DNA of 15,994 nucleotides from Rhodococcus_D sp039923155 (GTDB taxonomy: Bacteria > Actinomycetota > Actinomycetes > Mycobacteriales > Mycobacteriaceae): contig JBDTDI010000170.1 of assembly GCA_039923155.1 (NCBI GenBank), forward strand, positions 1-15,994, read 5' to 3'. Position 1 is the stretch's first letter; each line of letters opens with the position of its first letter. Below are positions 1 through 6,497 of the stretch, piece after piece. The position numbers and the translations under genes are program-made. The notes under the pieces are model-generated. The model saw nothing but the letters and a program-made list of their open reading frames with translations. It ran no database searches and was not told the origin of the DNA.

Positions 1-865
1 GATCGGCGGCGTCCACCACGGGCGCGGTGAGGCCGAGCCGCCCGGCCAGGTCCAGCGCGCTGACCGCCTGCTCGTGCGACACCCGCACCGACTCGGCCCC
101 GACCAGGGCTCGGCCCACCGCGGCCTGCCCGGTGGCACCCGGTGTGGTCTCGGCCAGCACCGCGGTCAGGGCCCGTCCGACCAGCGCGACGCTGTCGGCA
201 TCGGGAGCCGCGAACACGCACACCAGCCGCGTGTTCCGCACCGCCACCAGCGGGTAGGCGTCGCCGTGGCGCCCCTGCAGTGCCCGTTCCAGCCGCCTCG
301 GCACCGATGTCGTCGACGGGTCGTCGAAGGTCCGGGGATGCCAGGCCACCAGCACGGCGTGCGGACTGGTCAGGTCCAGACCGAGGTCCGCCGCGCGTCC
401 GGTCACCGCGGCGGCCTGCTCCCCGCCGGAGAGCAGCGCGTCGAACACCTCCCGGCGGACCGACTCCTGTTGGCGGGTCAGGTCGTTGCGCGCGAGCTGG
501 AAGCCCTCGGCCAGGGCGGCCGCGGCGTCGTCGGCGGCCCGCAGCACGGCGAGCCCCGCAGCCCGGACCTCGTCCGCGCCGCCGGACACCCCTGAGCCCG
601 GAGTCTGCGCGAGCTGCTCCCACAACCGCCAGCACGCCGAGAGGTACAGGTCGATCACCGCCCGCAGCGCCACCCCGGCGCTGGCCGCGGCCGCTCCCCG
701 CTCCCCGCAGGCCCGCAGCTCCTTGGGGCGCAACCCTCGACCCGAGGCGGCGGCCTTCACCACGTTCGGCAGGAAGTCCCCCAACAGCTCCGGGTCGATG
801 CCACCGGCGTCCTCGGCCGCCCCGGCCGCGACCATGGCGACCAGCGCGCGCACCCCGTCGTCCAT
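1..865 (-). CDS. PucR/CdaR-family transcriptional regulator, C-terminus cut by window edge
   Basis: The minus strand is open from an ATG at 865 to the window edge, giving 288 residues without a stop. The start has a strong Shine-Dalgarno sequence (GGGAGG, 4 nt upstream). Residues 1-130 form an Ala/Leu-rich helical region, then a linker RQQESVRREVFDALLSG (131-147) typical of PucR-type regulators, then an alpha/beta domain at about 155-285 resembling the GGDEF-like CdaR domain, with VGRALVG...SHEQAVSALDLAGRLG near its end. Family members carry a C-terminal PucR helix-turn-helix, which would lie beyond the window, so the DNA-binding part is not visible. The gene is divergent from hisH with 74 bp between starts. 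Regulators of this family usually sense small metabolites of nitrogen or purine metabolism. The ligand here is unknown, and the link to histidine genes is only positional. Confidence 0.8.
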   Translation of the reverse strand, partial: MDDGVRALVAMVAAGAAEDAGGIDPELLGDFLPNVVKAAASGRGLRPKELRACGERGAAAASAGVALRAVIDLYLSACWRLWEQLAQTPGSGVSGGADEVRAAGLAVLRAADDAAAALAEGFQLARNDLTRQQESVRREVFDALLSGGEQAAAVTGRAADLGLDLTSPHAVLVAWHPRTFDDPSTTSVPRRLERALQGRHGDAYPLVAVRNTRLVCVFAAPDADSVALVGRALTAVLAETTPGATGQAAVGRALVGAESVRVSHEQAVSALDLAGRLGLTAPVVDAAD

Positions 866-926
866 CGGTCCTCCCGTCCCGGCCGGCCCGTCTTGCCGGG
901 AACAGGAAGCGGGCGGCCTCAGCCAC

Positions 927-932
927 TACTGT
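927..932 (+). promoter_or_regulatory. Candidate -10 hexamer for hisH (leaderless start)
   Basis: TACTGT fits the actinobacterial -10 consensus TANNNT and ends 7 nt before the ATG at 940. Transcription would therefore begin at or next to the start codon. No Shine-Dalgarno sequence lies at normal distance from that ATG, which fits a leaderless mRNA. No convincing -35 element was found. Confidence 0.45.
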
Positions 933-939
933 GACACGC

Positions 940-1596
940 ATGCCGTCGCCCTCCGTGGTGGTGCTCGACTACGGGTCGGGCAACCTGCGTTCCGTCGAGC
1001 GCGCCCTGACCCGTGTCGGCGCGGAGGTCGAGGTCACCGCCGACCCTGCCGCGGCCCTGCGGGCCGACGGGCTGCTGGTTCCCGGTGTCGGCGCGTTCGC
1101 GGCGTGCATGGCCGGCCTGCGGGCCGTGCGTGGCGAACGGGTCATCGGCCAGCGTCTCGCAGGCGGGCGCCCGGTGCTCGGGGTGTGCGTGGGCATGCAG
1201 GTGCTGTTCGACCGCGGCGTCGAGTTCAGCCCCGCGGCCGGCCACGACGAGGGCGCGGCCGGCTGCGGGGAGTGGCCGGGGGTGGTCGAGCGACTGGCGG
1301 CGCCGGTGCTGCCGCACATGGGCTGGAACACCGTGCAGGCCCCGGCCGGCAGCACCCTGTTCGCGGGCATCGACGCCGACACCCGGTTCTACTTCGTGCA
1401 CTCCTACGGGGTGCGCACCTTCGATCTCGGTGCCGACGGTGGCCCGCTGGCGCCGCCGCTGGTCACCTGGTCGGTCCACGGTGAGCCCTTCGTCGCCGCC
1501 GTCGAGAACGGTCCGTTGTGCGCCACCCAGTTCCACCCGGAGAAGTCCGGGGACGCCGGCGCGGAGCTGCTCGAGCGCTGGTTGGGTTCGCTGTGA
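940..1596 (+). CDS. hisH: Imidazole glycerol phosphate synthase, glutaminase subunit HisH
   Basis: The product is 218 aa, normal for HisH. It is the class I glutamine amidotransferase that makes ammonia from glutamine and passes it to HisF, the cyclase subunit, in the cytoplasm. The catalytic triad is visible: Cys83 in GVCVGMQ, and His199 with Glu201 in QFHPEKS. The N-terminus (VVLDYGSGNLRSVERAL) is the standard HisH opening. The ATG at 940 is preferred because it lies 7 nt behind a TANNNT -10 box. An in-frame GTG at 931 would add three residues and cannot be excluded. The reading frame stays open far upstream, but that stretch is antisense to the regulator gene and not HisH-like. A 47-bp gap separates it from priA. 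Confidence 0.96.
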   Translation: MPSPSVVVLDYGSGNLRSVERALTRVGAEVEVTADPAAALRADGLLVPGVGAFAACMAGLRAVRGERVIGQRLAGGRPVLGVCVGMQVLFDRGVEFSPAAGHDEGAAGCGEWPGVVERLAAPVLPHMGWNTVQAPAGSTLFAGIDADTRFYFVHSYGVRTFDLGADGGPLAPPLVTWSVHGEPFVAAVENGPLCATQFHPEKSGDAGAELLERWLGSL

Positions 1597-1631
1597 CGGT
1601 TGCGGCCGTCCTGTGCGGATCTCGGCCGCAC

Positions 1632-1637
1632 TAGGAT
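1632..1637 (+). promoter_or_regulatory. Candidate internal -10 hexamer / RBS for priA
   Basis: TAGGAT fits TANNNT and ends 6 nt before the GTG at 1644, which would give a second, leaderless promoter inside the his cluster. The same bases contain AGGA, 7 nt from the start, so they could instead be a ribosome binding site on a message read through from hisH. The sequence alone cannot separate the two. Confidence 0.35.
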
Positions 1638-1643
1638 TTCGCA

Positions 1644-2408
1644 GTGATTCCCACCTCGTCGACTCTCACCCCGCCAACTCTCACCCTGCTGCCCGCGGTC
1701 GACGTCGCCGACGGCCAGGCGGTCCGCCTCGTCCAGGGCGAGGCCGGGTCGGAGACCCGTTACGGTTCGCCGCTCGCCGCCGCGCTCGAGTGGCAGTCCG
1801 CCGGGGCAGAATGGGTGCACCTGGTCGATCTGGACGCCGCGTTCGGTCGCGGGTCCAACCGTGCGCTGCTGGCCGAGGTCGTCGGTCGTCTCGACGTGCA
1901 GGTGGAGCTGTCCGGCGGAATTCGCGACGACGCCAGCCTGCAGGCCGCGCTCGACACGGGGTGCGCCCGGGTCAACCTGGGCACCGCGGCGCTGGAGGAT
2001 CCGGCCTGGTGCGCCTCGGCGATAGCCCGTCACGGCGAGCAGGTGGCGGTGGGGCTCGACGTGCAGATCATCGACGGGGTGCACCGGCTGAAGGCCCGCG
2101 GCTGGGTCAGCGACGGCGGCGAGCTGTTCGAGACCCTGGCCCGCCTCGACGCCGACGGGTGCGCCCGCTACGTCGTCACCGACGTCAGCAAGGACGGCAC
2201 CCTCACCGGGCCGAACCTGCAGCTGCTCTCGGCGGTGTGTGCCGCGACCCGCGCGCCCGTGGTCGCCTCCGGCGGGGTGTCGACGGTGGACGACCTGCTC
2301 GCGATCGCCGGGCTCCGAACCCAGGGGGTCGAGGGTGCGATCGTCGGCAAGGCCCTCTACGCCGGCCGCTTCACCCTGCCCGAGGCGCTCGCGGCGGTGC
2401 GCGGATGA
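1644..2408 (+). CDS. priA: Phosphoribosyl isomerase A (bifunctional HisA/TrpF)
   Basis: 254 aa, a (beta/alpha)8 barrel. It isomerises ProFAR to PRFAR in histidine synthesis and, in actinobacteria, also phosphoribosyl-anthranilate to CdRP in tryptophan synthesis. Residues that, from memory, define M. tuberculosis PriA are all present with a constant offset of nine: Asp20 and Asp184 (the catalytic pair, Asp11/Asp175), Arg28, Asp139, Arg152 and Trp154. The RGW motif in LKARGWVSDGG is the PriA hallmark for dual substrate use. Dual activity is inferred from these residues and from the absence of trpF in the trp cluster of this window. The start is a GTG. The extra nine N-terminal residues (PTSSTLTPP region) are Thr/Pro-rich, and a shorter start is possible. 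The stop overlaps the next gene by 4 bp. Confidence 0.95.
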   Translation: MIPTSSTLTPPTLTLLPAVDVADGQAVRLVQGEAGSETRYGSPLAAALEWQSAGAEWVHLVDLDAAFGRGSNRALLAEVVGRLDVQVELSGGIRDDASLQAALDTGCARVNLGTAALEDPAWCASAIARHGEQVAVGLDVQIIDGVHRLKARGWVSDGGELFETLARLDADGCARYVVTDVSKDGTLTGPNLQLLSAVCAATRAPVVASGGVSTVDDLLAIAGLRTQGVEGAIVGKALYAGRFTLPEALAAVRG

Positions 2409-3214
2409 GCCTCGACCTGCCGGGCCTGCTGGCCGAGGCCGCGGCCCTGCTCGACGAGGTGACCCCCGAGTTCACCGCCGGTCTCGGTGCCCCCAGCGCG
2501 GTGCACAAGGGACCGAACGACTTCGCCACCGACGTCGACCTGCAGCTGGAACGGCTCCTGTCCGCGGCGCTCGTCGACCGCACCGGGATCGCGGTGCACG
2601 GCGAGGAGTTCGGCGGACCCGACGTGGGCACCGGCACGGTCTGGGTGCTCGACCCCATCGACGGCACCGCCAACTACTCGGCCGGTCTACCCCTGTGCGG
2701 CACGCTGCTGGCGCTGGTGGTGGACGGGCAGCCCGTCCTGGGCCTGACCTGGCTGCCGCTGCTCGGACAGCGCTACTCGGCGGTGGTCGACGGCCCTCTG
2801 CGGGTCGACGGTCGGGCCGCGCCGCCGCTGGCCGCCGCGTCGCTGCGGAGGGCGGCCACCAGCGTCGGCTCGCTGACCCGCAGCGGCGGCGGGCGCTACC
2901 CGGGTACGTTCCGGCTGCAGGCGCTGGGCGAGCTGTCCGACGCGAGCCTGCGGGTGCGGCTGCTGGGCTCGACCGGGATCGACCTGGCGTGGACCGCGGC
3001 GGGGGTGCTCGGGGGCTCGCTGACCTTCGGCCACCACCCGTGGGACAACGCGGCCGGGGTGTGCCTAGTCCGCGCGGCGGGCGGGGTGGTCACCGACCTG
3101 GCCGGTGAGCCGTGGGACACCAGCTCGCCGTCGGTGCTGGCCGGTGCCCCCGGGGTGCACGCCGAGCTGCTGGATCTGGTGCTGGCGCTGGAAGATCCGG
3201 GAGCGATGACGTGA
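2405..3214 (+). CDS. impA: Inositol monophosphatase family phosphatase (ImpA-like)
   Basis: 269 aa with the complete metal site of the Li+-sensitive, Mg2+-dependent phosphatases: Glu67 in GEEFG, Asp83-Pro-Ile-Asp86-Gly-Thr (motif A), and Trp213-Asp214 in HHPWDNAAG (motif B). Start and stop are coupled by ATGA with priA and by GTGA with hisF, so it is certainly part of the his transcript. An impA gene at this position between hisA and hisF is also found in mycobacteria and corynebacteria (known context). The substrate is open. Myo-inositol phosphate, for phosphatidylinositol or mycothiol, and histidinol phosphate are both handled by this family, and the known mycobacterial and corynebacterial HisN enzymes are encoded elsewhere. 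I therefore keep the family call rather than HisN. Confidence 0.9.
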   Translation: MSLDLPGLLAEAAALLDEVTPEFTAGLGAPSAVHKGPNDFATDVDLQLERLLSAALVDRTGIAVHGEEFGGPDVGTGTVWVLDPIDGTANYSAGLPLCGTLLALVVDGQPVLGLTWLPLLGQRYSAVVDGPLRVDGRAAPPLAAASLRRAATSVGSLTRSGGGRYPGTFRLQALGELSDASLRVRLLGSTGIDLAWTAAGVLGGSLTFGHHPWDNAAGVCLVRAAGGVVTDLAGEPWDTSSPSVLAGAPGVHAELLDLVLALEDPGAMT

Positions 3215-3984
3215 GCCTGGCCGTGCGGGTCATCCCGTGCCTGGACGTCGACGCCGGGCGGGTGGTCAAGGGGGTCAACTTCGCCGGTCTGCGCGACGCC
3301 GGTGATCCCGTCGAGCTGGCGGCGCGCTACGACGCCGAGGGAGCAGACGAGCTGACCTTCCTCGACGTCACCGCGTCCTCGGGCGATCGCGGGACCATGC
3401 TCGACGTGGTGGCGCGCACGGCCGAGCAGGTGTTCATCCCGCTCACCGTCGGCGGTGGGGTGCGCTCGGTCGCCGACGTCGACACCCTGCTGCGTGCGGG
3501 GGCCGACAAGGTCAGCGTCAACACCGCGGCGATCGCCCGCCCGGAGCTGTTGCGCGAGCTCAGCGAGCGCTTCGGCTCCCAGTGCATCGTGCTGTCGGTC
3601 GACGCCCGCACCGTCCCGGCAGGGCAGCCGCCCACCGCCTCGGGCTGGGAGGTGACGACCCACGGCGGTCGCCGGGGCACCGGGATCGACGCGGTCGGCT
3701 GGGCGGTGCGCGGCGCCGAGCTCGGGGTGGGGGAGATCCTGCTCAACTCGATGGACGCCGACGGGACCAAGGCCGGCTTCGACCTCGCCATGATCTCCGC
3801 GGTGCGGGCGGCGGTCAGCGTTCCGGTGATCGCCAGCGGCGGTGCCGGTGCGCTGGAGCACTTCCCGCCCGCGGTGGCCGCGGGCGCGGACGCCGTGCTC
3901 GCGGCCAGCGTCTTCCACTTCGGCGAGCTGGGGATCGCCGACGTCAAGGACGCGCTGCGCGCGGCCGGGGTGGTGGTCCGATGA
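3211..3984 (+). CDS. hisF: Imidazole glycerol phosphate synthase, cyclase subunit HisF
   Basis: 257 aa, the normal HisF length. It uses ammonia from HisH to cleave and cyclise PRFAR to imidazole glycerol phosphate and AICAR. The catalytic pair is visible as Asp12 (IPCLDVDAGRVVKG) and Asp131 (VLSVDARTV). Phosphate-binding loops are seen in LTVGGGVRS, IASGGAGA and the AASVFHFGE segment. The start is a GTG sharing four bases (GTGA) with the stop of the upstream phosphatase gene. The stop shares ATGA with hisI, so translation of the three genes is likely coupled. Confidence 0.97.
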   Translation: MSLAVRVIPCLDVDAGRVVKGVNFAGLRDAGDPVELAARYDAEGADELTFLDVTASSGDRGTMLDVVARTAEQVFIPLTVGGGVRSVADVDTLLRAGADKVSVNTAAIARPELLRELSERFGSQCIVLSVDARTVPAGQPPTASGWEVTTHGGRRGTGIDAVGWAVRGAELGVGEILLNSMDADGTKAGFDLAMISAVRAAVSVPVIASGGAGALEHFPPAVAAGADAVLAASVFHFGELGIADVKDALRAAGVVVR

Positions 3985-4325
3985 GCCTGGACCCCGCCGT
4001 GGCGGCCCGGCTGCGCCGCAACCCCGACGGGCTGGTGTGTGCGGTGGCCCAGCAGCACGGCTCGGGCGAGGTGCTGATGGTCGCGTGGATGGACGACGAG
4101 GCGCTGGCCCGCACCCTGGCCACGCGTCGGGCGACCTACTGGTCACGCTCGCGGGGCGAGTACTGGGTCAAGGGACAGACGTCCGGGCACACCCAGCACG
4201 TGCACGAGGTGCGTCTGGACTGTGACGGCGACACGGTGCTGCTGCTGGTCGACCAGGTGGGCGGGGCCTGCCACACCGGGGACCGGACGTGCTTCGACGC
4301 CGACGTGCTGCTGGGCGAGGGCTGA
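3981..4325 (+). CDS. hisI: Phosphoribosyl-AMP cyclohydrolase HisI
   Basis: 114 aa, the short monofunctional form without a HisE pyrophosphohydrolase domain, as usual in actinobacteria. It opens the adenine ring of PR-AMP to give ProFAR, the substrate of PriA. Zinc ligands Cys81, Cys97 and Cys104 and the magnesium-binding aspartates Asp80, Asp82 and Asp84 are in DCDGD and GGACHTGDRTCF. The core motif YWSRSRGEYWVKGQTSGHTQ is intact. The start overlaps the hisF stop (ATGA). It is the last gene of the his unit. Twelve bases later the stop codon of a minus-strand gene is met, so the two units converge. Confidence 0.97.
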   Translation: MSLDPAVAARLRRNPDGLVCAVAQQHGSGEVLMVAWMDDEALARTLATRRATYWSRSRGEYWVKGQTSGHTQHVHEVRLDCDGDTVLLLVDQVGGACHTGDRTCFDADVLLGEG

Positions 4326-4342
4326 GCCCTCCTCGGGTCAGC
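4321..4342. terminator. Hairpin over both convergent stop codons, possible bidirectional terminator
   Basis: GCTGA-(G)-CCC at 4321-4329 pairs with GGGTCAGC at 4335-4342 across a 5-nt loop, with one bulged G. The stem contains the TGA of hisI on the plus strand and the TGA of the small minus-strand ORF (4338-4340). There is no T-run on either side, so this is not a classical intrinsic terminator, but U-less hairpins are common at actinobacterial gene ends. Confidence 0.4.
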
Positions 4343-4469
4343 GGCGCAAGTCGGTGAGCCGAGGCTCGATCGAGCTCCTACGGTCCGCGGCGTTGCTCGA
4401 GAGCACACCCCAGGTTCCGACGCCCAGCGGCAAGCCCAACGCCACACCGACGAGGTGGACCCTGCGCAC
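4338..4469 (-). CDS. Small single-span membrane protein coupled to the permease gene (43 aa)
   Basis: Not recognised as a named family. It starts at GTG 4469 on the minus strand, 11 nt after the permease stop codon. The Shine-Dalgarno AGGAG (4482-4478) overlaps that stop and has an 8-nt spacer to the GTG. An in-frame GTG at 4478 overlaps the AGGAG and is a poorer start. The product begins MRRVHLVGVALGLPLGVGTW, has one hydrophobic span at about residues 5-24, then a charged Arg-rich tail ending LTDLRR. Third codon positions are G/C in 37 of 42 sense codons after the start, which is strong coding-type bias. Small one-helix partners encoded directly behind a transporter are known elsewhere, such as MetS with the NSS transporter MetP. 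By analogy this could be a permease subunit or stabiliser, which is inference only. Confidence 0.6.
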   Translation of the reverse strand: MRRVHLVGVALGLPLGVGTWGVLSSNAADRRSSIEPRLTDLRR

Positions 4470-4480
4470 GACCTGCACTC

Positions 4481-6175
4481 CTAGTGGCCGCCCACCGCTC
4501 CGAGCTCAGCCTCCTCCTCAGCGGCCTCCGCTGCGATGTGCGTCATGTTCTCCTGCACCCGCTCACGGGGCAGCATGACCCTCAGGGCGAGCCAGTACAC
4601 CGCCGCGCTCAGCGCCAGCAGGGCCACGAAGCCCCACTCGAAGCTGATCACCCCGCGGTTTCCGGCTCCCTTCGACTGCTCGGGAAATCCACCGAGGTAG
4701 CTGATGATGATCAGGCCGGCGAACCAGGGCAGCGACCAGGTGGCGCCGGCCCTGAAGTCCAGGTTGGAGGTGTCCGCGGTCTTCGTGACGTGGAAGATCG
4801 CGAGCACGATGAACCCTAGGGCGATGGCGACGAACAGCTTCCAGTCGGTGTCCCATCCCGCCCAGAACACGATCAGGTTGGCCGCGTAGAACGCCAGGAA
4901 CGGGATGACGTCACCGAAGGGCACCTTGAAGGGGCGTTCCTGGTCGGGGAGCTGACGCCGCATCGCGGCCAGCACGATCGGTCCGGAGCCGAAGGACAGC
5001 ACGGTCGCGGACGTGATGAAGCCGACCAGCTGCTGCCAGCTCGGGAACGGCAGGAAGACGATCAACCCCACGATGAAGGTCAGGATCAGGCTGACCAGCG
5101 GCACACCCTTGCTGGTGAGCTTGGCCAGGCCCTTGGGTGCGTTGCCGTTCTTGGCCATCGCGTAGGAGATGCGGCCGGTGACCGTGGTGTAGATCAGGCC
5201 GGTGTCGGCGGGAGAGATCACGGCGTCGATGTAGAGCAGGGTCGCCAACCACCCCAGCCCAATCGCCGTGGAGACCGCCGCCAGCGGGCCGAAGCTGTTG
5301 GTGATGGTGCCACCGACCTTGCCCCAACCGCCCGAGAGCTGGCTCGGGTCCAGGGCCGCGATGAAAGCGACCTGCAGCAGTATGTAGATGACCGCGGTGA
5401 GCAGCACCGAGCCAATCACGGCGATAGGAATGTTGCGGCGGGGGTTGGACGTCTCCCCGGCCAGCTCGATTCCCTGGCGAAAACCGAGGTAGGAGAACAC
5501 GATGCCGCTGGTCGCGATCGCGGTCAGCGTGCCGTGGAGCCCGTCAGGAGCGAAACCGGCACTGGAGAAGTTCGACCCGTGGAACGAGCTGACGAAGAAC
5601 GCCACGATGACCAGGGCGATGATCCCGAGCTTCCACCACACGGCGACGTTGTTCACCCGGGCGAACCACCGGATGCCGTAGAAGTTGATGACGACGAACA
5701 CCGCCATCGCCACCGCCGCCACCCCGTAGCCGAGGCCGGTGAGGGTGTGCACCGTGTCGCCGGCGACCTTGTGCTCGGTGGTGAACGGGAAGTACTTGGT
5801 GGCGTACTGGAGCGCGCCCTCGACCTCGATCGGGGCCACTGCCGCCGCGGCGATCCAGTTGACCCAGCCCATGGTGTAGCTCGCGAACGAGCCGAAGGAC
5901 AGGTGCGGGAAGCGGATCACCCCACCGGACACGGGGAACATCGTGCCCAGCTCGGCGTAGCACAGCCCGATGAGGATGATGAGGATCGCCCCGATCAGCC
6001 AGGAGAAGACGGCCGACGGTCCGGCGATCACCGAGGCGTTGAGTGCACCGAACAACCAGCCCGATCCGATGATGGACCCGATGCCGGCGAACAACAGCCC
6101 GACGACGCCGATGTCGCGTCGCATGGTCGTGTCCTCCGCCCCGCCCTTGCGGTCGTCCTCCGCCATTGTTGCCAC
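4481..6175 (-). CDS. APC-superfamily amino acid permease (YveA/aspartate-proton symporter-like)
   Basis: 564 aa integral membrane protein with many hydrophobic spans (about 12-14 by eye). TM1 carries the APC substrate motif GIGSIIGSGW (residues 31-40). The next conserved block, GLCYAELGTMFPVSGGVIRF at 70-89, is also typical of APC permeases. The opening resembles the B. subtilis YveA-type aspartate:proton symporter group, but the substrate cannot be fixed from sequence. The C-terminal tail is Glu/Ala-rich. GTG at 6175 is chosen because GGAGG lies exactly 6 nt upstream; an ATG nine bases further in is too far from it. A 329-bp gap with an AT-rich stretch lies upstream, and a tiny coupled membrane gene follows. 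Regulation probably acts through that gap. Confidence 0.9.
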   Translation of the reverse strand: MATMAEDDRKGGAEDTTMRRDIGVVGLLFAGIGSIIGSGWLFGALNASVIAGPSAVFSWLIGAILIILIGLCYAELGTMFPVSGGVIRFPHLSFGSFASYTMGWVNWIAAAAVAPIEVEGALQYATKYFPFTTEHKVAGDTVHTLTGLGYGVAAVAMAVFVVINFYGIRWFARVNNVAVWWKLGIIALVIVAFFVSSFHGSNFSSAGFAPDGLHGTLTAIATSGIVFSYLGFRQGIELAGETSNPRRNIPIAVIGSVLLTAVIYILLQVAFIAALDPSQLSGGWGKVGGTITNSFGPLAAVSTAIGLGWLATLLYIDAVISPADTGLIYTTVTGRISYAMAKNGNAPKGLAKLTSKGVPLVSLILTFIVGLIVFLPFPSWQQLVGFITSATVLSFGSGPIVLAAMRRQLPDQERPFKVPFGDVIPFLAFYAANLIVFWAGWDTDWKLFVAIALGFIVLAIFHVTKTADTSNLDFRAGATWSLPWFAGLIIISYLGGFPEQSKGAGNRGVISFEWGFVALLALSAAVYWLALRVMLPRERVQENMTHIAAEAAEEEAELGAVGGH

Positions 6176-6248
6176 GAGGCGCCTCCGTGATCGGTAAATT
6201 TGCGCGGCACGGATCGAGCCGTCCGCGGGGCCAGTGAACTGCCAAACG

Positions 6249-6350
6249 AGTGGACACCCGGCGATTGCTCGTTGTCAACGATCAACAGTGTCGTTCTGTC
6301 CAATTTGGGCGTTTTAACCGACAGATCGTAAATGTGGAAAAAATTGGCCC
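6249..6350 (-). promoter_or_regulatory. AT-rich regulatory stretch upstream of the permease gene
   Basis: Bases 6281-6350 hold only 30 G/C of 70, in a genome that is otherwise strongly GC-rich. On the minus strand a perfect -35 TTGACA (6278-6273) is followed after 18 bp by TCCACT (6254-6249), a weak -10. TTGACA sits inside GTTGATCGTTGACAAC (6286-6271), an imperfect dyad with GTTG/CAAC ends that resembles GntR-type operators. Additional A/T tracts lie at 6301-6345. The promoter assignment is tentative; the regulatory nature of the stretch is better supported than the exact elements. Confidence 0.4.
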
Positions 6351-6458
6351 CGACTTCTCGGGGACGCACCGGGCGCGCGCTCGGCCGCGAGTCGGTGGTC
6401 AACTGGACCGGGGAGCGTCGGGGCGGGCCTCGACGCACGATGACGTCCTGTTCGGCGG

Positions 6459-6473
6459 GCCCGGGGGACGGGC
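6459..6473 (-). terminator. Short GC hairpin downstream of bcp
   Basis: GCCCG (6459-6463) and CGGGC (6469-6473) form a 5-bp stem with a 5-nt loop, beginning 25 nt beyond the bcp stop. There is no T-run, and such short hairpins arise often by chance in DNA this GC-rich. It is listed only because of its place. Confidence 0.2.
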
Positions 6474-6497
6474 GGGACGCGCAGAGGCGCGGCGCGG

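Larger units (their letters stand above)
6176..6497. other. Long gap between bcp and the permease gene
   Basis: This 322-bp gap without a convincing gene has two parts. The permease-proximal 6188-6350 is AT-rich and holds the candidate promoter/operator described separately. The bcp-proximal 6361-6497 is GC-rich with a short hairpin behind the bcp stop. I checked both strands for short ORFs with a ribosome site and coding-like third positions and found none I would defend. Confidence 0.5.

Noticed and set aside
142..939. Long N-terminal extension of hisH reaching back to 142
   Set aside because: The frame is open only because the DNA is GC-rich. The stretch is antisense to the PucR-type gene, gives a low-complexity Arg/Pro-rich peptide and shows no HisH similarity.
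2896..4146. 416-codon minus-strand ORF across impA, hisF and hisI
   Set aside because: It is an antisense shadow of three well-supported genes with an Arg/Pro/His-rich composition and no recognisable motif.
4364..4375. Perfect 12-bp palindrome GCTCGATCGAGC
   Set aside because: It lies inside the small ORF, encodes ordinary residues, has a core built from GATC/CGATCG that is common in GC-rich DNA, and has no partner copy in the window.
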